Source of the DNA: Aphelocoma coerulescens
Lineage: Eukaryota > Chordata > Aves > Passeriformes > Corvidae
Reading direction: 5' to 3'
DNA: 64,000 bases
NCBI RefSeq assembly: GCF_041296385.1
Contig: NW_027183949.1
Span: 2,268,501-2,332,500 of the forward strand
Under the pieces are notes generated by a model. The model ran no database searches and had not been told where the DNA came from. It was given only the letters and a program-made list of their open reading frames with translations. Positions 20,997-30,581 of the stretch are shown here, piece by piece (position 1 is the stretch's first letter; every line of letters begins with the position of its first letter). Position numbers and translations under genes: made by a program.

Positions 20997-21278
20997 AGGA
21001 TGGCAGGGACCCACGGGCACAGTGTGATCCAGGGGCCTGGCAGGTAACAGCCCCACACAGCTCTTGGCAATCAGTGGCAAAGCAAAGCAGACTATTTTGT
21101 CCTGTCTGCAGCTCTGAGCAGGGAGCATCAGAAGGGAACATGCAGCTCTTGGGCTGCAGCTGAGCTGGAGGCCTGCTCTGGCAAGCACTGGTGGCCACCA
21201 TCCCCCCTGGTTTTGTTTGTCTGGTTCATTGATGGCTGGGGCCCTGGGCAGAACCCTGAGAGCCTGGTGTGGCCCCAG

Positions 21279-21453
21279 GGAAGGAGAAGGAGCCCCTGGA
21301 GAAGCTGTACCAGGTGGGGCTGCTGCTGCTGGAGCCACCAAGGACGAGCTCAAGGACGACAACCTCTTCCTGGAGCTGGCCAGTGGCAGCTGAAGATGAT
21401 GGACTTTGATTCTGGCACCTTCTCCAAAGACACGCTCCACGGCCAGTGTGCAG
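21279..21453 (+). pseudogene. PIM-like kinase fragment with internal deletion and frameshift
   Basis: It begins like the N-terminus of a PIM-like kinase (EKEPLEKLYQVG, before the glycine-rich loop), then jumps to the segment after the catalytic loop (KDDNLFLELA), followed after a one-base frameshift by QLKMMDFDSGTFSKDT, ending at a GTGAGT donor (21454). The DFG motif is DFD. The glycine loop, the ATP-binding lysine and the HRD motif are absent. It is dead as a kinase. It lies downstream of the last-exon fragment, so the two come from different copies or a rearranged one. Confidence 0.75.
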
Positions 21454-21589
21454 GTGAGTCCAGAGCCAGGGGGATGCTCCCAGAGCTGGGCATGGCACGG
21501 CCTGGCCGGGCACCAAAGGTTCCCCCTTTGCTGGGGCGGCTGCAGGGAATTCTTCAGTGGCTGCCAAACTGCTTTTGGGCTCTGGGCAG

Positions 21590-21770
21590 CTGCTGAGGAG
21601 GTGGCTGTGCCATGGCTGGCTGCAGGCTGGGCACATGTCCTGCCCTCCTGCTCTGCTCCCAAAGGCAGCAATGCTGGGCAGCTTTGGGCCCTGCTCTGAG
21701 CACAGCCAGCACGGCCTGGGCACTGCGGGCGGCTGGGACAAGGCCGTGAAATCCAACATCTGGCCTTGTT
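21590..21770 (+). repeat. PIM-intron-like block, second copy
   Basis: Shares GCACATGTCCTG, CTCCTGC, CTCTGAGCACAGCCAGCA and GGCCTGGGCAC in the same order with 20720-20825. This supports tandem duplication of PIM-like gene pieces. Confidence 0.55.
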
Positions 21771-22624
21771 TGGGGCTGTATGGTCAAAGTCAGCTCCCTT
21801 GGCTCCTCCTTGAGCCCTGGCCAGGCTTAGGAGGAAGCCAAGAGGAGGATGAAAGCAGATGTTCCTGCACTAGAAGTGCTGTCAGTTTGTTTCTCCAGCA
21901 CTGTCAAAGCTGGGCCCTCTCCCAGCGGGGTTGGAGCCTCAGCTGTGGCTGGAGGCAGCTGCAGGAATTCCCAGTGTCCGGGAGTGGCTCTCCAGTCCTT
22001 GGCTGGGACAGCTTCCCCCAGCTGATGGGTGGCTCTGGGTGATGGTAAAGTCTGAGGGTCACTGGGGCTGGATCTTGGTTAATCACTGCAGGCAATCTTT
22101 GGCACTGATGACTGGGGGCATTGCTGAGCTGTTCCTGCTGTGATTCTTTGCTAATGATTATGTGCTTTGCTGAGCTTATGCTTTTGTAATTCTTTGCAGA
22201 TTTGCATTTTATAAATTGCACAATCCCTTCAGTAGGGTCTGTGTCTTTGGTGCTGACCCTGCCCACCAGCAAAACAGGGCCCCATCCTGCCTGAGTGTTA
22301 CCTGGGAAGACAAAAACCCTCACTCCAAATGTCCCCCCCTTCCTCCTTGTTCCCCCCACTTTATACACTGGCCATGATGTCCTGTGGTCTGGGATATCCC
22401 TGGGGTCAGTTGGGGTCACCTGTCCTGGCTGTGACCCCTGCCAAGCTCCCCCTCACCCCCAGCCCCTCCCCAGCGTGGCCGGACGAGGGGCAGGAAAGGC
22501 CTTGGCTCTGTGCAAGCTCAGCAAGAACAAAACCATCTCCGTGTGAGCAACGCTGTGCTCAGCACAGAGCCAAACACAGCCCCAGAGAAAGGCCTGGCAA
22601 GGAAATTCCCTCTGCCCCAGCCCA
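21771..22624. other. No gene recognised
   Basis: Mixed composition. Open frames on both strands lack motifs. The stretch 22130-22330 is locally AT-rich. Nothing specific can be supported. Confidence 0.45.
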
Positions 22625-23070
22625 CAGCAGCACCCCATGGCCATCCACCATCACCACGGCTCCACGGGTTCCTTTCCATGGCCCCGGCCCTGGCCACGGG
22701 ACCTTGGGCTGGTGGCCATGGCAGCCGACTGTGGCCCAGGGCTCAGTGCCCGTGTCCATGGCAGCAGTGCCCAGCCACGGGCCCTGAGTGCAGGTGACTG
22801 TGCCAATCCCCATGGCAGCGGGGCCAAGCGTTGGTGTCCATGGCACCAAAGTGAGGAACGGGTCCCTGTGGCCGCTGCCGTGGCATCAGCGAGTGTCAGT
22901 GCAATTGTAGCTGGCACCAGCCCCGGCACCGCTCTGTCCTGAGGGCTGCCATGGCAGCCGAGGGCAGCCCAGGTCTGCGGGCAAGTGGCCACGGACCCTG
23001 AGTGCAGCAATGGGTCCTGGGGGGGTTTCCAAGGGAACTGGAACTGATGAGGGTTGCCATGGCATCCAAC
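22625..23070. repeat. Degenerate minisatellite with CCATGGCAGC core
   Basis: The core TCCATGGCAGC or TGCCATGGCA recurs roughly every 45-60 bases (for example near 22640, 22715, 22755, 22810, 22840, 22950, 23055), separated by GCC- and CCACGG-rich spacers. Copies are too diverged to fix a unit. Confidence 0.6.
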
Positions 23071-23074
23071 CCCC

Positions 23075-23600
23075 TGGGATGTCACACAGCCACCCTGGGA
23101 TGTCCCACAGCCAACCTGTGATGTCAAAACTCATTCTGTGATGTCACATAGCCACCCTGTGATGTCATAGACACCCTGTGATGTCATAGACACTCTGTGA
23201 TGTCATGCCACCCATCTGTGATGTCACAGTCCTCTCTGTGATATCACTGTGATAGCTCTGTGATGTCACAGCAGACTCTATGATGTCATACAGCTCCCCT
23301 GTGATGTCACACAACCACTCTGTGATGTCACACAAGCACCCTGTGATGTCACAGTCCTATCTGTGATGTCACAACTCTGCACTGTGATGTCACACCAGCA
23401 CCCTGTGATGTCACAGCCATCTCTGTGATGTCATAGTCTGCCCTGTGATGTCAGAGCCCAATCTGTGATGTCACAGCCAACTCTATGATGTCACAGCACC
23501 ACTCTCTGATGTCACAGAGCTGCTCCATGATGTCGCCGTAGACTCTATGATGTCATACAGCCACCCTGTGATGTCACACAGCCCCTTTCTGACATCACAG
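23075..23600. repeat. Minisatellite of TGTGATGTCACA units (CRE-like motif array)
   Basis: About two dozen copies of a 19-23 base unit such as CCCTGTGATGTCACAGCCA. The inner octamer TGATGTCA resembles a CREB/ATF site (TGACGTCA) with one substitution, and TGTGATGTCACA is close to an inverted repeat. Variation is mostly in the four to eight bases between cores. Confidence 0.9.
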
Positions 23601-23633
23601 CTTCTCTGTGGCTCTGTGACACAGGCACAGAGG

Positions 23634-24080
23634 TGTTACCAAAACTTCAGGGAAACAAAACCTCCTCAGCATCAGCGCAGCACGAAGCAGCAGCATTCTT
23701 TATTGGGCCGGATGCACGAGGGGAGAGCCCCTCCCAAAGTCATGTGTGCCGAGGTCAGGAATGTTCCTGTTTGCAGACTGTGTTTCACAGACTCATTCCC
23801 AGACTGTCCCACAATAAACACACACACGACAATCATTTCCCCAAAATCATTGCATATTTCCCCCACCCCTTTGCACATCCGTTCTTCTGCCCTGGGGCTC
23901 TCTTTGGGGGTCCCTGGTGGTCGGTGACCCCAAAGCCAGCCCTGACTGCCCAGTGAACTGGTGAAAGTTGGCACACCTGGGCTGGTTGCTGCCTACAGAA
24001 TCAGCCTTGTGCGGTTCCATGGCCAGTGGCTTTTGGAGAAGAAGCATTGTATGAACCCACCAGGTGCAAACGGTTTTTCA
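23634..24080 (-). mobile_element. Possible 3' LTR of an older retrovirus
   Basis: Candidate ends TGTTACC and TTTTTCA (TG...CA on both strands), an AATAAAGAATGCTGCTG signal on the - strand near 23700, and a purine run (AAGGGGGGAAATT on the - strand, 24088-24100) just beyond. A gap of seven bases between the tract and the presumed LTR edge makes the exact end doubtful, and there is no partner LTR in the window. Confidence 0.35.
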
Positions 24081-24329
24081 TCTGGTAAATTTCCCCCCTT
24101 GGAGGGTTGGGAAGCTTCTCTTCCCTTCAAGCCTTCGTAAGCCTCACTCTGCTCCTTTACTCACATCCCACGAGTTCCTCAGCTGCTTTCACAACCATGT
24201 TCTTTACACAGCTCAAAGCAAGTGTCACAAGCACAAGTATTGCTGGGATCCCAGTTAGACTTTGCAAAAGTCAGGCCAACCATCAGTCAGAGAAAATCCA
24301 AGTCCTTGAAATATTTTATCCAGTTACTG

Positions 24330-25625
24330 TCTAATCCTCCCCTTAATTCCCTGCTGGATGCAGCAACTGATTTTATCCTCTCTACCCGATCATCCAATCC
24401 AGCATCACATTTGGAATGTGCACACAACAAGTGTTGCTGTTTCAGTTCAAGAATCCACATACTCCCTGTCCATGTAACAGCAATAGGGCTAAAGCCAATC
24501 TGCTCTGTAAAGTCATTTTAGCTGTGGCTGGCAATTGTTCCTTTATTTCAGCAAGCCCCAAAGGAGCTGCATTCACTCAGGTTTCCATCTGCAGAGCCCA
24601 ATGGTGTGTGGCTGCTCTGTTCCTAAAGGCAGATCTTTGCGGAGCAGAGATGAATTCTAAAATCCATCCCGCTGTAGTTCCCGCACTGGGATGTTTCCAA
24701 GTTCCATCCCCTTTAACCTTTCCCCACAGTTGGGTTCCCGGTGGTGACTCCTTGCACGAGGGACGGAACGTTAATACCCCCAGTGTCCATGGTGCTCCTG
24801 ATTCTCCCAGGGCCAAACGTGTGCTCCAAATTCCATCACTTCCCACCCATCCTGGGGCTCCTAAGGATCTGACCGCATCCTGCTGACACTCTGTGCCTCT
24901 CCAAGGCTTGCTGTTTGTTGGCTGAGCCCAGGTGTCACTGAGAAAGGCAGAATCATTTCTACAAACACAGCCTAGCCTCAGAGCCTGGGCCACAGCCAGG
25001 AGCTGCTGCACCTCAGGATTCCAAACAGCTCAAGTGTCTGTCCCAGGGCAATCCCACTTTTCCTTTGTCCTGGGATCCTTTGGCCTTGACCTTGTTAAAT
25101 CAGGATATTTTATACCCACCTGTAAGGGGTCCCGTGGAAGGCCTGGGCTCCCTTCCCAGCCCAGACACCCCTGAACTGGCTGGAAACATTCCCATTGTCC
25201 TGTCTGAGGGTGATTCCATACTGCTGGAATTTGGCAGCTCCAGGGGCTATCAGTGCAATCTGTCAGCTGATCAATATTTCCTGAGGTAATTTCCAGATCC
25301 AGTTTGGAAATGTTACAATTCTCAGCAGTATCGTTCTTATGTGTCCATGGTAAGGAATATTCTCCTTCCATCCCTGTCCAGGTGCCCTGGGTGCTATTTC
25401 CTTCCACAAGTGTTCCCAGATTTTTGTCAAATTGCTGACTGAAGCTCCCCACGGAACTGGATTTTCTGCACAGGTTGGTGTTGGCAAACAAGCTGTTACA
25501 GGGGTCACATTCTGTCATCTGCCAACATCTTGCACTGACTTTGAAAACCGCATTTCCCTTCCCAGAAGTCAGGAACATCGTTTCTATTTTTATTATAGTT
25601 ACACAATAATTGATCATCTAGATCC
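24330..25625 (-). pseudogene. Decayed retroviral env remnant
   Basis: On the - strand around 24410-24560, a broken frame reads LQSRLALALLLLHGQGVCGF followed after a stop by a CC pair, which resembles the conserved helix and disulphide region of retroviral transmembrane subunits. Upstream open frames (24577-25011 and 25030-25617) contain several Cys and N-glycosylation sequons, as surface subunits do. Multiple stops and frame changes show long decay. Confidence 0.5.
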
Positions 25626-25669
25626 AATAAAGAGTATCCCCTTAGAAAATCCTATTTAATACCTAAAAC

Positions 25670-27060
25670 AATAGGATTGATGTAAAACCCCAAACTCCAT
25701 GGTGTCAGACAGTCTTGTTTCTGCTGTGTTTAATGTGTGCTTGCTGGTTTTACCCGCATGTGATGAACCCTGAGTTTGATTCCTTCTACCTTGAGTGCAG
25801 GGTAGGTTACCAGGAGGACTTGAGATGGTCCCTTCCACTTTGGCTGGATTGTTCCAAAATTCCAGGTTCTGATGTACACCGCATCTCCTGGTTGGAAAGG
25901 ATGTACAGGCGAGTCCAGCCCCAATGATCTGTTGAGAACCATGCACCTTTTAAGGCTTACAAGAGTTAGTCCCAGTGCTATTAAATATTCATTGCAGCAA
26001 AACTTCTGAGACTTCCCTTGTCTTGTTGGTGCCACATGGGAAAGCTTCTGGCCATCCAGAAAAAGGATCCACCAATACCAAAATGTGCCAGTCCCCCTTC
26101 TGTCTGGGCAGTTCTGCAAAATCAGTTGGCCAAAATCACCTGGTGATTCCCATGTAACGAGCCCTGGAGGCAGCCTTCTTCCTTCAAAACCAATCCCATT
26201 TTTCTCAACAACTGATCTATTATTTTTTGCCATTTTTGTGCTTACTAGATGCCTTTGTAAACTGGCCACCATATTCTCCATTTCCTAATGTGTTTCCTGA
26301 TGTTTTAGTTCCATTATACATTAATTGTGGAGCTCCAATTACCTGCCCACACGGGGTTACCAATCACCTGCTGGGATTTTCCGTAGCTGCTGCTGATGGG
26401 GCTGACTGCCTGTCCTGATCACTGGAATCTGGCTTTTGTTGCAGAACATTCAAGTTTTTGCTAGGTATTAGTGCAAGGAGAGCTTTTTCAGCACCCTCTT
26501 GAGCTGTTTGGTCAGCCAATGGAGTCCCTGGATTAACTGGGGAGTCTCCAAACCCATGGGCTTTACAAGGGCATCAGGGCCACTTCTTTTGGTTTTGGCA
26601 CACTCTGCAGTAGGTGACTGATTTCTTTTTGTACTCACTGGAGACCTCTGTGCCCTTTCCTTCCATGTGGCTCCCTGGGCGTCTATTATTCCAAACCCAG
26701 AGTTCAAATCAGTCCATATGTTCACCTTTTTTCCTTCAGTGATTTCTAGGAAAGGTCATTCATTCTGCTTTTTGTGCTGATGTGTTCAAAGCTAAAGCCT
26801 GGGCTTCTATGACCTGGGTTGAGGTTCCCACTGCACACCCAGCTGCCCGTTTTCCATCCGTACCATGCTGCTCCCACCAGGGTGCAGGTCCAGTGCTGGC
26901 TCCTGGATGGGATTGCTCTCGAGGTCCCAGAGTCTGCCAGAACACACTTGTTCCATGGATCCCAGGCAGCCATAGCACAAAGATTCCAACCCTTCTCTTA
27001 GAAGGGACTCGAACACTTCCCTGTTCCAACCTTGGGTACCTTGAACCAAACCCTGCAAAG
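25670..27060 (-). pseudogene. Decayed retroviral pol remnant (RNase H and integrase)
   Basis: On the - strand, RNase H-like pieces in two frames: TDGKRAAGCAV with QVIEAQALALNTSAQKAE near 26760-26870, then VNIWTDLNSGFG with GATWKERA near 26640-26730. These are followed by integrase pieces: HLVSTKMAK (26230-26260), a core-like stretch with FGQL, and a C-terminal domain with HPFQPGDAVYIRTW, KWKGPSQVLL and KVEGIKLRVHHMRVK (25740-25900). The order RNase H then integrase then env is correct for a gammaretrovirus-like element. The integrase core has an internal deletion. No LTR is found on the right, so the element is truncated. Confidence 0.75.
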
Positions 27061-27235
27061 CTTTTGCTGCACCTTACAGGCAGGTCAACAGTTTACACTG
27101 GGAAAGGAAAAGGTGCCTTTATCTTACCAGGGGTCTTTCTCTGATTTCCTTTGGAGCAGGGATCAAGGGTTCTTCCCAGAATCCTTCAGTGCTGCCTGCA
27201 GGTCCTGCCATCCCTCAGATCTGTTGAAATTCAAG

Positions 27236-27630
27236 AGGATGAGGCCACGGGGTGTCCCAATGGTGCCTTGGTTCCATGGGCCCCACAGTGTAACCATGGT
27301 GTCCTTGGTTCTGCAGTGTCACAATGGACCCTTCATTCCATGAGGCCCCACAGTGTGGCAATGGTCCCTTGAGTCCATGAGGCCCCACAAGGTCACAATG
27401 GTCCCTTGGTTCCATGGCCCCGCACTCTCACAATGCTCTCCTTGGCTGCACAAGGTCCCGTAGTGGCACAAGGGTCTCCTTGGTGCAGAGACCAGGGCAG
27501 AAGGGTTCCACAAGGCCCCAGAGTGTCACAAGGATCTCCTTGGATCTACAGTGTCAGAACTGACCCTTGGTTACACGAGATCCTCCTGTGTCCCAAGGGC
27601 TCGTTGGTTCCACAGGGCCTGATTCTCTAA
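27236..27630. repeat. Degenerate minisatellite, same family as 85-925
   Basis: About nine copies of the TTCCATGAGGCCCCACAGTG TCACAATGG type unit in the same orientation as the array at the window start. It directly precedes the region leading into the macrosatellite. Confidence 0.8.
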
Positions 27631-28313
27631 CACTTCAGAGATGGTGTAGGACAGTTTCTATTTTCCCGCAGTTTGGTGACGAAAGGAGCACGCTGGGCAG
27701 AGCACGGAGATGCTGCTGCTGTCTGCTCAGGGGAAAGGGTCCAACAAGGCTGAGGGGCTGGGAGGCTGCTGGAAGGGCCGTGCCCCACATGGTACAGCTT
27801 TCCTGGGAGGCAGGGAACAGCAGGAGAGACACGCACTGCCCCACAGAGCAGCTGGGCAGGGGGACACTGGGCATGAGGAGGAGGAAATGTCCCTCCCAGG
27901 GCAGCGTGGGGGCAGAAGCACCCAGAGGGAGGATGAGCTCAGGGCATGTGTGTGTGCCCAAGGCACAGAGGGTGAGGCTGGGCACAGCTCAGGCCAGGGC
28001 TGGAGGTGGCAGGGCAGAGCTGGTGGTGGGGCAGTGAGATGGGAGTGTGCAGCCTGCAGGGACACAGCAGCAGCGGTGGGACAGCGCAGGACAAGCTGTG
28101 CTGGACATGGCCAAGGGTCCTGGCAGGGCTGGCAGTGTCCAGGAGAAGCCAAGACTTGGTGCCCAGGGTCATGGCAGCGTATCTTCCACCAAGGGCTTAG
28201 AGGACACACCTTGTCCTCAGGCCCTGGGGCCTCCTGGGAATAGCCCCAGAAAGTCTGGGCACTGTCAGCCCCCTGTCCTGCCCTCAGCATTCCCCCACAT
28301 CCCAGCAGCCTCA
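27631..28313. other. Spacer before the macrosatellite; no gene recognised
   Basis: GC-rich, with GCAGGG and CTGGGC words. Frames up to about 195 codons exist on both strands but are low in complexity and match nothing I know. It ends with CCCACATCCCAGCAGCCTCA immediately before the first repeat unit. Confidence 0.45.
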
Positions 28314-28947
28314 TTTGGGAATGGCTCTGCTCCAGGATGGCATGCTGCAGAGAATGCAGGTAGATTTTGTGCTCACTCCTGGCATGCAGCTGGACAATAA
28401 AGCCTGATCCAGCCCCCCCTCAGCATATGTCCGGCTCTGGCATTGGGGCGGGGCAACTTTGGGAGCAGCCCCAGCCCTGCTCCTGCTCCCGGCTGGGCAC
28501 CCAGCTGCTGGGACACAGGTGTGTCCTGATGCCACCGTCTACTCCTTTGAGAAGGGGAGGACAGAGTGCATCAGGGAGTTTGGTGTGGCTTACATGCGGC
28601 AAGGAGAAGGTGCAGCCCCAAACTGGCTTTCACTTCTAGAACCTTTTGCTATTGCGGGAGCAGCTGCTGGAGCTTTTCAACCGAGCTGCAAGAGTGAAAA
28701 GTGTGATGGCATGTCTATCTGAGAAGGAAGGTTCGGTGCCGCAGCCTGTTGTGCACAATTTATATGCTGATAAGAGAAGGGGGTGCTTTTGCAACGTTTT
28801 CCTTCCTGACACTTCTGTCTCTGTGAGCTTTAGCTGCTTGGACTCAGGGGTACCGAAGGTGTGTGAAAGTGACTGGGATGCGAGAATCATGTTGCACAGG
28901 GAACAGGGAAGGTCAGCAAATGTTTCCTGTCCTGGCACATCTCTCAG

Positions 28948-29175
28948 TCTGAACTGCAGCTGCAGATGCTTCACTTCCGCCAAGGACTCTGCCACCTTGA
29001 GAGAAGGATGCGCTCTATGGAGTTGAGAAAGAAAGTGCGTCTCACTAGCTTCTTTCCTCTACTTCATAGACAGCAAAGGGGCTATGAAAGGCAGCACTGG
29101 CTTTTTGTTCTAGGACTTCTTCTTTACAAGCAGCTGCTGGATGTTTGGAAGGGGGTTTGGGATATGCAAAAATGA
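28948..29175 (+). other. Exon-like open frame inside unit 1 (recurs in every unit)
   Basis: After CATCTCTCAG a frame of 75 codons (SELQLQMLHFRQGL ... DMQK) is open to a TGA. It is rich in Leu, Arg and Gln with a helical look, which is more protein-like than most of the unit. It overlaps another open frame of 126 codons (28646-29026). I recognise no family, and no codon-level sign of selection can be read from the near-identical copies. One unit (unit 7) has an in-frame loss of one Leu codon here. Confidence 0.25.
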
Positions 29176-29951
29176 GAGGCTAAGATGGTAAGAGGGTAAG
29201 ATGGAAGTCATCTGGCAAAAGCAGAGCTCACAAAAGGGCCAGCTGAGAAAGCTCTTGCTGCCTACAACTTCAACTGCACCCCTCAAAGCAGCAGCACACA
29301 CGCTGCTCTCGGCACTTTCCTTCTCAGCTCTACGCACCATCCTAAGCCTTGCCTCTCCCACACTCAGGATCCAAAGACAACGGCACCAGGGACTGCTCAC
29401 ACACTAAAGGCACCAGGACAAAAGGCTCACCAGCTTGGCCTTTGCATTCCCGCTGACAGCTCCACAGCTTGAACCCAGAGAACTGCCTGCTGCCAACAGC
29501 CTTTCCAATCACTCTGAGCACCTCATGACAAGGAGTGTGGGGAATGAATCTCCAGCAGCCTCCTGCCCCAGGCTGTCCCCCGGGAGCAGCCCTGCTCCAG
29601 GCCGTGACTGCCACCTGCACAGCCAAAGGACCCAGAGCCGGTGTTACACACCACGGCTGTGCCTGGCACAGAGACACCAGTGGCCACACAAGTGGCCATG
29701 GCACTGTCCACACACAGTCCCTGCTGCTGCTCCCCCAGCCGCTGGCACCAACTCCCAGCCACCCACTCCTAAAGCCACGGGGCCCACTGGGACACTGCGG
29801 GGGCTCGTGGAAGCCAGCGGCCATTGTGACACAGCGGGGCTGCACAGAGCCCACGGTGCTTTGTGACCCGTGGCTCCCAGGAGAGCCTTTGTGATGCTGG
29901 GGAACTACAAGGAAGCCTGGCTCCTCTGTGACACCACCACAGAAGCTCAGG

Positions 29952-30386
29952 GGAGCCCTGGAGACCGTGCTGATGCTATTGAACCTGATGCAACCCTGCC
30001 TCCTCTGTGACACCACAGAAGCTCTTGGAGCCCTGGAGACCGTGGTGATGCTATGGAACCTGATGCAACCCTGCCTCCTCTGTGACACCACAGAACCTCT
30101 GGGAGCCCTGGAGACCGTGCTGATGCTATGGAACCTGATGCAACCCTGCCTCCTCTGTGACACCACAGAAGCTCAGGGAGCCCTGGAGACTGTGGTGATG
30201 CTATGGAACCTGATGCAACCCTGCCTCCACTGTGACACCACAGAACCTCTGGGAGCCCTGGAGACCGTGCTGATGCTATGGAACCTGATGCAACCCTGCC
30301 TCCACTGCATCACCACAGAAGCTCGGGGAGCTCTGCAGACCGTGGGGATGCTGGCGAAGCTGACGGAACCCTGGGCACCACAGTGA
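29952..30386 (+). repeat. 75-bp minisatellite nested in unit 1
   Basis: Five full copies starting at 29952, 30027, 30102, 30177 and 30252, then a degenerate sixth from 30327. Unit text GGAGCCCTGGAGACCGTG, CTGATGCTATGGAACC, TGATGCAACCCTGCCTCC, then TGTGACACCACAGAA. Since 75 is divisible by three, copy gain or loss never shifts the overlapping frames. Confidence 0.95.
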
Positions 30387-30581
30387 CGCTATGGAACCTG
30401 GTGGAACCGAGGGGCCACAGTGACACTGTGGGGCCTTTTGGAAGCAACAGGACCCTGGTGGGAAGCCACGGGATGATTAATCCTGCACGAACCTGCTCCA
30501 GGTGGGCTCCTCTCTCCCGGCTTCCACAGGTGCTGCTAGGATCCCACTCCGGCACTGGCTTGGCACGGGCTCACGGCTTCC

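Larger units (their letters stand above)
28314..30581 (+). repeat. Macrosatellite unit 1 (2268 bp, long type)
   Basis: First unit; base 28319 is G where all others have C. Markers: TGCAACG, GGTACC, GACAACGG, GGCCGTGAC. Five 75-bp copies. With unit 2 it forms a dimer repeated as units 3-4. Confidence 0.95.

Noticed and set aside
20712..21671. A 319-codon frame on the - strand across the PIM-like region
   Set aside because: It is antisense to clear kinase-like fragments and has no motif of its own.
29342..30166. A 274-codon frame on the - strand and a 143-codon frame on the + strand, repeated in each unit
   Set aside because: They overlap each other antisense, consist partly of 75-bp repeat translation, and show no known motif; they recur because the DNA is duplicated.
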